Notes under the pieces: generated by a model
What the model was told of the DNA's origin: nothing
Database searches by the model: none
Seen by the model: only the letters and a program-made list of their open reading frames with translations
Position numbers and translations under genes: made by a program
Assembly: GCA_022768865.1 (NCBI GenBank)
Contig: JALELH010000027.1
Coordinates: forward strand, 1 to 64,000
DNA length: 64,000 nt
Reading direction: 5' to 3'
DNA from: Spirochaetia bacterium
GTDB lineage: Bacteria > Spirochaetota > Spirochaetia > Treponematales > Treponemataceae
Shown: positions 27,821 to 37,298 of the stretch, piece after piece
How the letters are laid out: each line of letters starts with the position of its first letter
How positions within the stretch are numbered: the stretch's first letter is position 1

Positions 27821-29176
27821 ATGGAATACAAAATTACTAACGCTTATTGTAAACGTGTTTGGGATGACATTTCTGCTCGCTATGCAGATCAGGGTCACTT
27901 CCTTCAGGCCGCAGGTCTCGTTCTTCAGACAATTTCACCTGTAGTAGACAAAATGCCGGAACTTGAAAAGACAGCAGTTCTTGAACGCCTTGTTGAACCA
28001 GAAAGAATCATTATGTTCCGCGTTCCTTGGACAGACGACAAGGGTGTGCCACATGTAAACCGTGGTTTCCGTGTTCAGTTTAACAGCGCAATCGGACCTT
28101 ACAAAGGAGGACTCCGTTTCTCTCCAGAAGTTGGTCTTGATGTCCTTAAGTTCCTTGGTTTTGAACAGGTTCTTAAAAATTCACTTACAACACTTCCTAT
28201 GGGCGGTGGAAAAGGTGGTTCAGACTTTGATGCACACGGAAAGTCAGAAGGTGAAGTTATGCGTTTCTGCCAGTCTTTCATGACAGAACTTTACCGCCAT
28301 ATCGGTGCAGATACAGATGTTCCAGCAGGAGACAAGGGTGTTGGCGGACGCGAAGTTGCATGGATGTTTGGTCAGTACAAGAGAATTGCCAACGTATGGA
28401 CTGGTGTTCTTACTGGTAAGGGCCTTGACTTCGGTGGTTCTTTGATTCGTCCTGAAGCTACAGGTTACGGACTTATTTACTTTGCAGAATGTATGCTTGC
28501 AAAGATGGGAACAGATTTCAAGGGAAAGACTTGTCTTGTTTCAGGTAAGGGTAACGTTGCTCAGTATGCCTGTGAAAAGATTAACCAGCTCGGTGGTAAG
28601 GTTATCACAATGTCTGACTCTTCTGGATACATTATTGATGAAGACGGAATTGATGCAGAAAAGCTTGCTTACATTGCAGGTCTTGCAGCTACAAAGGCAC
28701 GCATCAGCGAATATGTTAAAAAATATTCAAAGGCTAAATTCTTTGCCGGTGAAAAGCCATGGGGAGTTAAGGCAGACTATGCATTCCCTTGTGCAACACA
28801 GGATGAAATTTACGAAGAGGATGCAAAGAAACTTGTTGCAAACGGAATCAAGCTTGTAGCAGAAGGTGCAAACATGCCAACTCGTGCAGAAGCTATTGCT
28901 TACCTTCAGGCTAACGGTGTTCGCTTTGCTCCTGGCAAGGCTTCTAATGCCGGTGGTGTTGCAGTTTCTGGTCTTGAAATGTCTCAGAACAGCGAACGCC
29001 TTTCATGGACACGCGAAGAAGTTGATGCAAAACTTAAGAACATCATGACACAGATTCACGACAACGCATGGAATACAGCAAAGGAATATGCAACAGAAGG
29101 CGATTACGTTTCTGGTGCTAACATTTACGGATTCCTTAAAGTTGCACGTGCAATGATGGCACAGGGACTTTGCTAA
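27821..29176 (+). CDS. gdhA: NADP-specific glutamate dehydrogenase
   Basis: GYKGGLRF-type FNSAIGPYKGGLRFSPEV, LTTLPMGGGKGGSDFD, DVPAGDKGVGGREVAWMFGQYKR. Confidence 0.97.
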   Translation: MEYKITNAYCKRVWDDISARYADQGHFLQAAGLVLQTISPVVDKMPELEKTAVLERLVEPERIIMFRVPWTDDKGVPHVNRGFRVQFNSAIGPYKGGLRFSPEVGLDVLKFLGFEQVLKNSLTTLPMGGGKGGSDFDAHGKSEGEVMRFCQSFMTELYRHIGADTDVPAGDKGVGGREVAWMFGQYKRIANVWTGVLTGKGLDFGGSLIRPEATGYGLIYFAECMLAKMGTDFKGKTCLVSGKGNVAQYACEKINQLGGKVITMSDSSGYIIDEDGIDAEKLAYIAGLAATKARISEYVKKYSKAKFFAGEKPWGVKADYAFPCATQDEIYEEDAKKLVANGIKLVAEGANMPTRAEAIAYLQANGVRFAPGKASNAGGVAVSGLEMSQNSERLSWTREEVDAKLKNIMTQIHDNAWNTAKEYATEGDYVSGANIYGFLKVARAMMAQGLC

Positions 29177-29231
29177 TAAAAATCCCGGCACCATAAAATT
29201 TAAAAATAATTTATAAAATCAGGATAAAATG

Positions 29232-29269
29232 AACGGCAGTTAAGCAAAAACTTAGCTGCCGTTTTTTTT
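29232..29269 (+). terminator. bidirectional intrinsic terminator between gdhA and eda
   Basis: AACGGCAGTTAAG-caaaa-ACTTAGCTGCCGTT followed by T-run. Confidence 0.8.
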
Positions 29270-29846
29270 ATTTCAGCATCCAGCTGCCGCCAACGCAGAA
29301 AACATTTTCAAGTTCCAGATAGTTTTTGTAATTGCTTTCAGAAATTCCGCCTGTTGGCATGAACTTAACCTGAGGGAAAGGCCCCGAAAGTGCCTTGAGC
29401 ATTTTTATTCCGCCTAAGGCTTCTGCAGGGAAGAATTTAAGAAAATTAAGTCCATAGGAAAGGGCAAGTTCAATATCGGATGGGGTTGCAACTCCGGGAA
29501 AAACAGGAATTTCATTTTTAAGGCACCATTCAACTGTAGAAGGATTAAATCCCGGGGAAACAATAAAGGCAACACCGGAATCCTTTGCCATGGATGCAAG
29601 TTCCGGGTTTATGACGGTTCCCGCTCCAATTAAAAGTTCAGAAAACTTTATCCTTAGTTCCTTTATTGCATCTGCAATCATTTTATAGCCGGTTTTGCCT
29701 TCTGTGGTGCGGAATGTAACTTCCAGTGCACCCATTCCTTTTTTCTGGGCAAGTTCCGCTGTAGAAAGGGCGGATTCAATATTTTTAACCGTTAAAACCG
29801 GAATTATTCCCGCTGCTGAAAATTTTTCTGCAATTTCTTCAAACAT
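29268..29846 (-). CDS. eda: KDPG/KHG aldolase
   Basis: IIPVLTVKNIESALSTAELAQKKGMGALEVTFRT, GAGTVINPE, SPGFNPSTVEWCLKNEIPVFPGVATPSDIE, KFFPAEALGGI. Confidence 0.93.
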   Translation of the reverse strand: MFEEIAEKFSAAGIIPVLTVKNIESALSTAELAQKKGMGALEVTFRTTEGKTGYKMIADAIKELRIKFSELLIGAGTVINPELASMAKDSGVAFIVSPGFNPSTVEWCLKNEIPVFPGVATPSDIELALSYGLNFLKFFPAEALGGIKMLKALSGPFPQVKFMPTGGISESNYKNYLELENVFCVGGSWMLK

Positions 29847-29949
29847 ATATGTATTTTAGTTTAGAATTTATTTTTTTACTACTGAAAATGTTAAATTGGA
29901 AACGTTATGAAAATTGTATTAAATATTTAAAAAATATAAAAAAAAAGTT

Positions 29950-29990
29950 TGACAGACAGAATCAACACGTGTATACTTTATCGTGTTGAG
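29950..29990 (+). promoter_or_regulatory. promoter TTGACA-N17-TATACT overlapped by inverted repeat TCAACACG-N12-CGTGTTGA
   Basis: Consensus promoter with perfect 8-bp IR spanning the -10 upstream of a LacI-family gene. Confidence 0.7.
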
Positions 29991-30055
29991 CAAACGATTT
30001 TCCTTGTTTTTGTTCTACAGTTGAATTAAACTTTATAGCAGTTGGGAAGTTAGGA

Positions 30056-31060
30056 ATGGAAAAAATGACGTCGGCAGTTACAATTGCAGATATAGCAGAA
30101 AAACTTGGGGTTTCCAAGTCTACTGTTTCCCGTGCAATTAATTGCAAAGGACGCATTGGTGCAGAGACACGCCGTAAAATTCTGGAAATGGCCGAATCCT
30201 GCAACTATATTCCAAATCCAATGGCAAAAGGCCTTGTTTTACGGCGGACTTTTAACATTGGCGTTGTAATTCCCCGTGACGCAGACAAAGGCGATATTCC
30301 TTTTTTTCAGAATTGCCTTGTAGGTATTTCTGAAGCGGTTTACAGGCTTGATTATGATGTTGTTCTTGTTGTTCAGGGGGCTGATGACATAACGCCTTTA
30401 AGACGGCTTGTTACAAACAGAAAAGTTGACGGTGTAATTCTTACCCGCCTTGAAGAAGATGATCAGGCTGTAAAGTTCCTTAAGAAGGAAGGAATTCCCT
30501 TTCTGGTTTTTGGAACTTCTGACGATGAAGAACTTTACCAGATTGACAGTGACCAGGTTTCCGGCTGCTTTGAAATGACAAAGTTCATGATAAGCAAAGG
30601 TTGCAGCAGGGTTGCTGTTTTAGGGGGAAATAAAAACTACCGTGTAAACGGTTTCAGGCTTAAGGGATTTAATGACGCCTGTGCTGCAAGCGGCATTTCC
30701 CTTAATGGTTGTCCGGTTTACTGGGGAATGGATGACCAGAAAAACATAGACGAAACGTTGCCGGAAATCATGAAGGATAATCCGCAATGCCTTGTCTGCA
30801 TGGATGATGCAATATGCGTTTATGTCCTTAAATGGCTTAAGCAGAATGAGTATGAAATTCCTGCTGACATTCAGGTTATTTCATTCTATGACAACCCGGT
30901 GCTGGAGAATAATACTCCGCCTGTTACTGCACTGAATGTAAACGTTTCCAGTTTTACTGGTGTTGCAGGTAAAGTATTGACGGGACTTATAGAAGGCAAG
31001 GCGGTTTCTAAAAAAACTTCTGTCGGCTATGAGCTTAAAATAAGGGAATCATTCCGTTAA
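30056..31060 (+). CDS. LacI-family transcriptional regulator
   Basis: VTIADIAEKLGVSKSTVSRAINCKGRIGAETRRKILEMAESCNYIPN. Confidence 0.95.
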   Translation: MEKMTSAVTIADIAEKLGVSKSTVSRAINCKGRIGAETRRKILEMAESCNYIPNPMAKGLVLRRTFNIGVVIPRDADKGDIPFFQNCLVGISEAVYRLDYDVVLVVQGADDITPLRRLVTNRKVDGVILTRLEEDDQAVKFLKKEGIPFLVFGTSDDEELYQIDSDQVSGCFEMTKFMISKGCSRVAVLGGNKNYRVNGFRLKGFNDACAASGISLNGCPVYWGMDDQKNIDETLPEIMKDNPQCLVCMDDAICVYVLKWLKQNEYEIPADIQVISFYDNPVLENNTPPVTALNVNVSSFTGVAGKVLTGLIEGKAVSKKTSVGYELKIRESFR

Positions 31061-31146
31061 TTCGGTTTGAATATATCAGTAAAATTTTCAGAACTTAAAA
31101 TTAAAAGTTTTTTGATTCTGATTCTTCATTATCTAGGAGGATTTAT

Positions 31147-32358
31147 ATGAAGAAAATTGTATTTGCAGCTACTGCATTTGCTGCTGCTGCACTTGCTTTG
31201 ACAGGTTGTTCAAAGAAAGAAGGTGCTTCTGCTAAAAAGTCAGAAGAAAAGGTTGTTCTCACAGTTTGGGAATCTCTTCAGGGACCAGATGAATTCATCA
31301 AGCAGGCTGGAGAAGCTTACACAAAGGCTAATCCAAATGTAGAAATCAAGTTCGTAAACGTAGAACTTGGTGATGCAGCAGGACAGATTGCCCTTGACGG
31401 ACCAGCAGGAGTAGGACCTGATATTTTTGCAGCACCACATGACAAGCTCGGTGAACTTGTAAACGGCGGTCATATTCTTCCAACTGTAGATGCTGATGCA
31501 GTTAAGTCTTCAGTTCTTGGTGCTTGTTCACAGGCCCTTACTTATGAAGGAAAAATGTATGGATACCCTGTTTCTGCAGAAACATACGCTCTTTTCTACA
31601 ACAAGGATCTTATTTCAGAATCTGATGTTCCAAAAACATGGGAAGACCTTATTGCATGGACAAAGACATTCAATGCTAACAACAGCGGAAAACGCGGATT
31701 TGTAATGGATGTTGGTAACGGATACTACACAATTCTCTTTACAACAGCTGGTGGAAACCGCCTTTTTGGACCAACTGGAACAGATTCAACATCTTCTTAC
31801 CTCAATACACCAAATTCTGTTAAGGGTATGCAGCTTTTCCAGTCACTTAAGGAAGCACTTAATGTTCCTGCTTCTGACCTTGATACAGGTAACTGTGATG
31901 CAGCATTCCAGGGTGGAAATGCAGCTATGCACATTACTGGACCATGGAACATCAAGAACTTCAAGGATGCAGGTCTTAACTTTGGTGTAGCACCACTTCC
32001 TGCTCTTCCTGGAGATTCAGTTCCATCTTCTTCATTCTCTGGAACACGTGCTATGTTCGTTTCTGCATATTCAAATCATCCTGCAGAAGCAGCTGACTTT
32101 GCTAAGTTCCTTATTTCTACTTCAATGCAGCAGCTCCGCTTTGACCTGACAGGTGCTATGCCTTCAATTGATACACCAGTTTCAAGCCCATACATCAGCG
32201 GCTTCCTCAAGCAGCTTGACTACGCATTCCCAATGCCATCAATTCCTGAAATGGCAAAGTTCTGGGAAACAATGGGTAACACATCAAAGAACATCTGGGA
32301 CGGTGCAGACGCTAAGGCTGAACTTGATGCTTGTGATGCAGCAATCATCGGAAAATAA
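31147..32358 (+). CDS. sugar ABC transporter substrate-binding lipoprotein (maltose/oligosaccharide type)
   Basis: Lipobox LTGCSKK; extracellular solute-binding family 1 motifs (FQGGNAAMHITGPWNI). Confidence 0.92.
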   Translation: MKKIVFAATAFAAAALALTGCSKKEGASAKKSEEKVVLTVWESLQGPDEFIKQAGEAYTKANPNVEIKFVNVELGDAAGQIALDGPAGVGPDIFAAPHDKLGELVNGGHILPTVDADAVKSSVLGACSQALTYEGKMYGYPVSAETYALFYNKDLISESDVPKTWEDLIAWTKTFNANNSGKRGFVMDVGNGYYTILFTTAGGNRLFGPTGTDSTSSYLNTPNSVKGMQLFQSLKEALNVPASDLDTGNCDAAFQGGNAAMHITGPWNIKNFKDAGLNFGVAPLPALPGDSVPSSSFSGTRAMFVSAYSNHPAEAADFAKFLISTSMQQLRFDLTGAMPSIDTPVSSPYISGFLKQLDYAFPMPSIPEMAKFWETMGNTSKNIWDGADAKAELDACDAAIIGK

Positions 32359-32387
32359 GTTTTCCAAAATAAACTGAAATAGTTTGT

Positions 32388-32460
32388 GCAGGTAAGCAAT
32401 TGCTTGCCTGCATTTTCGGAAATTTAAGGTTTACAAAATGCCTTAAGTTTCCGAAAATGC
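32388..32460 (+). other. tandem strong hairpins between SBP and permease genes
   Basis: GCAGGTAAGCAATTGCTTGCCTGC and GCATTTTCGGAAATTTAAGG-N11-CCTTAAGTTTCCGAAAATGC. Confidence 0.75.
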
Positions 32461-32541
32461 ATAGTAGACTATTGTGCATCTGGAGTAATTTTATCAGATT
32501 ATAAAAATCCCATTGTTAATAAACTTTTTGCGAGGTGTCTT

Positions 32542-33864
32542 ATGCGGATAGAATCCGACGGAAGTTCAGCAAAGAAGGTAAAGTTGACAGCCTGTGGTTT
32601 TATGGGCCTGTCTCACATTCTTTACCTCAAGCAGTATTTGAAAGGTGGACTTTTTGCAGCAGTAGAAGTTCTTTTCCTTTGTTATTTGCCAACAGTATGT
32701 AAAAAGGTTTACGACCTTATTACCCTTGGTGATCCACAGCCGGATGTTCCCCTTAAGTTACGCAGCAATTCCATGTTTATGCTTATTGACGGAATCCTTA
32801 TGCTTTCAATAGTTGCTGTTTTTGCAATCCTTTACTGGATTTCCGTAAAAAGTGCTGAACGCGGCTACAGGGAATATACAAGAACAAAGAGATTTGTTAC
32901 CCAGAAAACTTCAATGACAGAAATCGGAAGCAATGCATTCCCTATTTCAGGACTTGCACCTTGTGTCCTAATGCTTCTTGTTTTTGTTGTTGTTCCTTTG
33001 CTTTTCAGCGTTTGTGTTGCATTTACAAACTATTCTGCACCAGAACATATTACACCAAAAAATACTGTAGACTGGGTTGGTTTTGATAACTTTAAGGATT
33101 TGCTTTTAGGCGGAACTACATGGTCAAAGGGTTTTGCACGCATTGCAGTGTGGACTTTAGTATGGGCAGTTGCTTCAACATTTACATGCTACTTCTGCGG
33201 ACTTCTTGTTGCAGTTCACCTTACAGAAAGCGGCGTTCGTTTTTCTTCTGTTTTCAGGTTCATCTTTATTTTGCCTTATGCCGTTCCTTCTGTTATTACA
33301 ATGATTTTGTGGAAGCACATGCTTAACGGAACATTCGGTATCGTAAACAGAACACTTCAGGCTTTGGGAATTTTAAGGCTTGACCAGACAATTCCATGGC
33401 TTGGTAACGCTAACCTTGCACAGCTTATGTGTGTCGTAATCAATCTGTGGGCCGGTTTCGGTTACTTTATGATGCTTTCTATGGGAACAATGACGGCAAT
33501 TTCAAAAGACATGTATGAAGCTGCAAAAATTGACGGTGCTTCAAGCTTCCAGACTTTAAAGAGCATTACACTTCCTCTTGTTCTTTACCAGACAATGCCT
33601 TTAATCATCATGAGCTTTACACACAACATTAACAACTTCGGAATCATCTTCTTCCTTACAGGCGGAAACCCTGTTGTAAAGGACAGCACGACAACAATGG
33701 CCGGTGGAACAGATATTCTTGTTACATGGATTTACAAGCTTACAATCACTTTGCAGAAATACAATTATGCTTCAGTTATTGCTGTTTTAATCTTTGTTGT
33801 TCTTGCTCCGTTTGCAATCTATCAGTTCAGAAATACAAAAGCTTTCAAGGAAGGTGAAGTATGA
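32542..33864 (+). CDS. sugar ABC transporter permease (MalF-like)
   Basis: Multiple TMs; EAAKIDGASSFQTLKSITLPL EAA loop. Confidence 0.92.
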   Translation: MRIESDGSSAKKVKLTACGFMGLSHILYLKQYLKGGLFAAVEVLFLCYLPTVCKKVYDLITLGDPQPDVPLKLRSNSMFMLIDGILMLSIVAVFAILYWISVKSAERGYREYTRTKRFVTQKTSMTEIGSNAFPISGLAPCVLMLLVFVVVPLLFSVCVAFTNYSAPEHITPKNTVDWVGFDNFKDLLLGGTTWSKGFARIAVWTLVWAVASTFTCYFCGLLVAVHLTESGVRFSSVFRFIFILPYAVPSVITMILWKHMLNGTFGIVNRTLQALGILRLDQTIPWLGNANLAQLMCVVINLWAGFGYFMMLSMGTMTAISKDMYEAAKIDGASSFQTLKSITLPLVLYQTMPLIIMSFTHNINNFGIIFFLTGGNPVVKDSTTTMAGGTDILVTWIYKLTITLQKYNYASVIAVLIFVVLAPFAIYQFRNTKAFKEGEV

Positions 33865-34760
33865 GTTCTACTAAATTAAATAATTCATTCCGCACAATTA
33901 ATTTAACATTTTCTTACATTTTATTTATTGTAATTTCCCTTATTGTTTTTTATCCTCTTGTCTATGTTGTTTCAGCTGCTTTTGCTCCCGGAAACAGCAT
34001 TGCAAACCTGAGTATCATTCCTTTTGGAGACGGTCATGAAGTCCGCCTTTCAAGTGAACTGACGGTAAAAGCCGGAAACGGATTTACACTGGACCACTTT
34101 AAGTATCTTTTTACAAAAACAGATTACTGGATGTGGTTTAAAAATACATTTTTTGTTGCATTGTGGACTACAGCTTTTACTGTTGTCATTTCTGCATTAA
34201 GTGCCTACGTTTTTTCACGCTTTAAGTTTGCATTCAAGCAGTCACTTTTAATGAGCCTTCTTATCCTTCAGATTTTCCCTTCATTTGTCGGAATGATTGC
34301 CATTTACGTAATCCTTATGCGTATCGGCGGACTTGATACACTCTGGGGTCTTGTCCTTATTTATGTTTCAGGAAACATTCCGTATAACACATGGATGGTA
34401 AAAAGCTACATGGATACAGTCAGCAAGAATCTTGATGAAGCTGCACGCATAGACGGAGCAAGCCATTTAAGGACTTTCGGAACAATCATCCTTCCTGTAA
34501 CAAGGCCTATCATTACGTTCCTTGCTGTTTCAAGCTTTACAGGCCCGTGGATGGACTTCATCTTCCCTAAGATGATTTTAAGAAGCCCTAACAAGCAGAC
34601 ACTTGCTCTTGGATTATTCTCTTTTGTTACTGACAAAAAGAATGAATTTACAAACTTTGCGGCAGGTGCTTTAGTTGTTGCCATTCCGTTTGTTATCTTC
34701 TTCCTCTTCAGCCAGAAAGCCATGATGATGAGCATGAGCACGGCTGCAGTTAAGGAATAA
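33861..34760 (+). CDS. sugar ABC transporter permease (MalG-like)
   Basis: LDEAARIDGASHLRTFGTIILPVTRP EAA loop. Confidence 0.93.
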   Translation: MSSTKLNNSFRTINLTFSYILFIVISLIVFYPLVYVVSAAFAPGNSIANLSIIPFGDGHEVRLSSELTVKAGNGFTLDHFKYLFTKTDYWMWFKNTFFVALWTTAFTVVISALSAYVFSRFKFAFKQSLLMSLLILQIFPSFVGMIAIYVILMRIGGLDTLWGLVLIYVSGNIPYNTWMVKSYMDTVSKNLDEAARIDGASHLRTFGTIILPVTRPIITFLAVSSFTGPWMDFIFPKMILRSPNKQTLALGLFSFVTDKKNEFTNFAAGALVVAIPFVIFFLFSQKAMMMSMSTAAVKE

Positions 34761-34776
34761 AATTACTGATAATGAT

Positions 34777-34805
34777 AAAGTGTGCAAACAGTTGCGCACT
34801 TTGTT
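34777..34805 (+). terminator. intrinsic terminator after malG-like gene
   Basis: AAAGTGTGCAA-acag-TTGCGCACTTTGTTTTT. Confidence 0.65.
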
Positions 34806-34815
34806 TTTATCCAAG

Positions 34816-34831
34816 GTCAACGCGTGTTGAC
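34816..34831 (+). promoter_or_regulatory. putative LacI-family operator GTCAACGCGTGTTGAC upstream of GH35 gene
   Basis: IR GTCAAC-GCGT-GTTGAC; shares TCAAC/GTTGA half-sites with 29963-29990. Confidence 0.6.
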
Positions 34832-34994
34832 TTCTGCTAATTATCAGTTAGAATTGATGGCAGAAGAAGAGGCTTGCTGAAAGTTATTTATCGGTAATTT
34901 TCAGCACTTGCAGTTTAACAGGCGTTGCACTTATAAACTGTAATACCGCCACCTTGGCTTGCCGTTTATACAGTGTTTTTTTACAGGAGTTCCT

Positions 34995-37163
34995 ATGACA
35001 GTTTATTCATACGACAACAAAAGCTTATTTAAAGACGGAAAAAGATGGTTCCCTATAATGGGAGAAATTCACTATTCCCGCTATCCTGACTGCGACTGGA
35101 AAGAAGCACTTCTAAAAATGAAGGAAGGCGGAGTAGACATTGTTTCTTCTTACGTTATCTGGATTCACCATGAAGAAATAGAAAATCAGTTTGACTGGAC
35201 GGGCTGGAGAAATTTACGCAAGTTTGTAGAAACAATAAAGGAATGCGGCCTAACAATGATTCTGCGTATCGGACCATGGGTTCATGCAGAAGTTCGTCAT
35301 GGCGGATTCCCTGACTGGCTTCTGGCTAAATGCCCTGATGCACGCAGCACAAACGGTGACAAATATTTTGCAGAAGTTGAAAAATGGTATAAGGCTGTTT
35401 ACGAACAGGTTAAGGGGCTTTTTGTAAAGGATGGCGGACCGATTATCGGTGTTCAGATTGAAAATGAATATGGACATTGCGGTGGTCTTTCCGGTGCAGA
35501 AGGTGAACTTCACATGAAAAAGCTTGAAGCAATGGCAAGGGCAATGGGCTTTGATGCTCCTTTATATACAGCTACAGGCTGGGGTGGAGCAGTTACGGCC
35601 GGAATGCTTCCTGTAATGGGCGGCTATTGTGAAGCTCCATGGGACCCGCGCATAACAGAAATTGAACCTAGCGGAAATTACGTTTTTACACACGAAAGAA
35701 ACGATCATGCCATTGGATGTGACTTTGGTATAGGAGAAACAATTACCTTTGACATGACAAAATATCCTTATCTTACTGCTGAACTTGGCGGTGGTCTTCA
35801 GGTTACACTTAAGCGCAGGCCTGTTGCTCAGCCAAAGGATATAGGCGGAATGAGTGTTGCCAAGATGGGCAGCGGATGTAATCTTCTTGGTTACTACATG
35901 TATCATGGCGGTCAGAATCCTGAAGGCAAGCTTACGACACTTGAAGAAAACATTGCCACAGGTTCCCTTAACGACATGAGCATTAAAAACTACGACTTCC
36001 GTGCACCTTTAGGTCAGTATGGAATGCCAAACGGCACATACAACGAAATTAAACTTTATGCCATGTTTGTTCATGACTTTGGCGAAAAATTTGCTTCAAC
36101 AGAAACTTATCTTCCTGAAAGCAATCCTCTGACTGCATCAAATTTAAAAGACCTTAGGACAAGCTGGAGAAGCTATGACTGCAAGTGCGGAAAAAAACGC
36201 GGCTGGGTATTTGTAAGCGACTTCCAGCGCCGCAACAAAATGGCAGACCACAAAAATGTAGTCGTAGAAAACAAAGAATACAATGTTAAGTTCCCGGCAC
36301 TTGATGTTTTAGACGGAGATTTCTTTTTTGTTCCATTCAACATGAAGTGCGGTCAGAATGAACTTGAAACTTCTTTGTGCACGCCTCTTTGCCGTCTGGA
36401 CAATGAACGTCCTGCCTATGTTTTCTACAGCAATGCAAGGCCTGCAGGAAAAACTTTTGTTTCAGAAAGCAATGTTTGTTCTGCAGAGAAGGCAGACAAA
36501 GCATATTACCAGTTTGCCGGAAACGCAGCTGATACTGAAGACATTGTAACTTTGACAAGGGAAGATGCAGAAAAGGCACATAAGGTTTGTGCCGGCGGAA
36601 AGCAGTATGTCCTTATTACAGACAATGTTATGTACCAGGAAAATGAAGGCGGCAAAACTGTTCTTAACTTCCAGACAGACGGGGAAGCAGAATTTAAGGT
36701 TTTCCCTGCTTTGGGAAAAGTTCCTGAGGGCTTTGAAAGAAAGGAAGATAGCAACGGTTTTGCTCACTATGTAAAAGCCGGAATCAAAAAAGATGCACCT
36801 GCAGTTTCATTTGAAAAAATCAGTGACAACGAAAAGACTGCAGCTTACAAAATCAGGGTTGCTTCTTTTGAAAACCTTGAAGATGCCTTCATTGACATTG
36901 CATACACGGCAAACTGTGCACGCCTTTACGAAAACGGAAAATTAATCGACGATGCAATCTACGCAGGAGACGATTATCCGTGGTCCATCGGCTTAAAACG
37001 CTATGGCAAGGGCGCACACGAATTTATTCTTGAACTAGATTCACTTGAAAAGGGCGCAAAAGTCTTTATTGAAAAATGGCCTGACTTTGGCAGCAGTTCC
37101 TCCCTTAAGGCTGTCAGGGAAATTAAGGCAAAAGCTTTTGTAAACAGCAAAGTGATTTTGTAG
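34995..37163 (+). CDS. GH35-family beta-galactosidase
   Basis: GEIHYSRYP, IIGVQIENEYGHCGG, LTAELGGG; ATG 34995 after AGGAG preferred over 34959. Confidence 0.88.
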   Translation: MTVYSYDNKSLFKDGKRWFPIMGEIHYSRYPDCDWKEALLKMKEGGVDIVSSYVIWIHHEEIENQFDWTGWRNLRKFVETIKECGLTMILRIGPWVHAEVRHGGFPDWLLAKCPDARSTNGDKYFAEVEKWYKAVYEQVKGLFVKDGGPIIGVQIENEYGHCGGLSGAEGELHMKKLEAMARAMGFDAPLYTATGWGGAVTAGMLPVMGGYCEAPWDPRITEIEPSGNYVFTHERNDHAIGCDFGIGETITFDMTKYPYLTAELGGGLQVTLKRRPVAQPKDIGGMSVAKMGSGCNLLGYYMYHGGQNPEGKLTTLEENIATGSLNDMSIKNYDFRAPLGQYGMPNGTYNEIKLYAMFVHDFGEKFASTETYLPESNPLTASNLKDLRTSWRSYDCKCGKKRGWVFVSDFQRRNKMADHKNVVVENKEYNVKFPALDVLDGDFFFVPFNMKCGQNELETSLCTPLCRLDNERPAYVFYSNARPAGKTFVSESNVCSAEKADKAYYQFAGNAADTEDIVTLTREDAEKAHKVCAGGKQYVLITDNVMYQENEGGKTVLNFQTDGEAEFKVFPALGKVPEGFERKEDSNGFAHYVKAGIKKDAPAVSFEKISDNEKTAAYKIRVASFENLEDAFIDIAYTANCARLYENGKLIDDAIYAGDDYPWSIGLKRYGKGAHEFILELDSLEKGAKVFIEKWPDFGSSSSLKAVREIKAKAFVNSKVIL

Positions 37164-37196
37164 CATAGGGGAATTTAGAATTCTCTTTCTAACCTT

Positions 37197-37227
37197 GGGC
37201 TGTCTGAAAAATCAGGCAGCCCTTTTT
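37197..37227 (+). terminator. intrinsic terminator
   Basis: GGGCTGTCTGA-aaaa-TCAGGCAGCCC followed by T5. Confidence 0.8.
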
Positions 37228-37262
37228 ATTTGCTTTTTAACTTTATATTTAGTATATTGGAA

Positions 37263-37281
37263 TTAGGTTAATCTAAACTAA
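37263..37281 (+). promoter_or_regulatory. candidate operator TTAGGTTA-ATC-TAAACTAA upstream of copA
   Basis: Inverted repeat 18 bp before the start codon. Confidence 0.4.
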
Positions 37282-37298
37282 CATATATTGAGGTCTCT

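Noticed and set aside
29968-30204. Minus-strand ORF at the LacI gene start (29962-30204)
   Set aside because: Overlaps the promoter/operator and the HTH coding region; shadow ORF.
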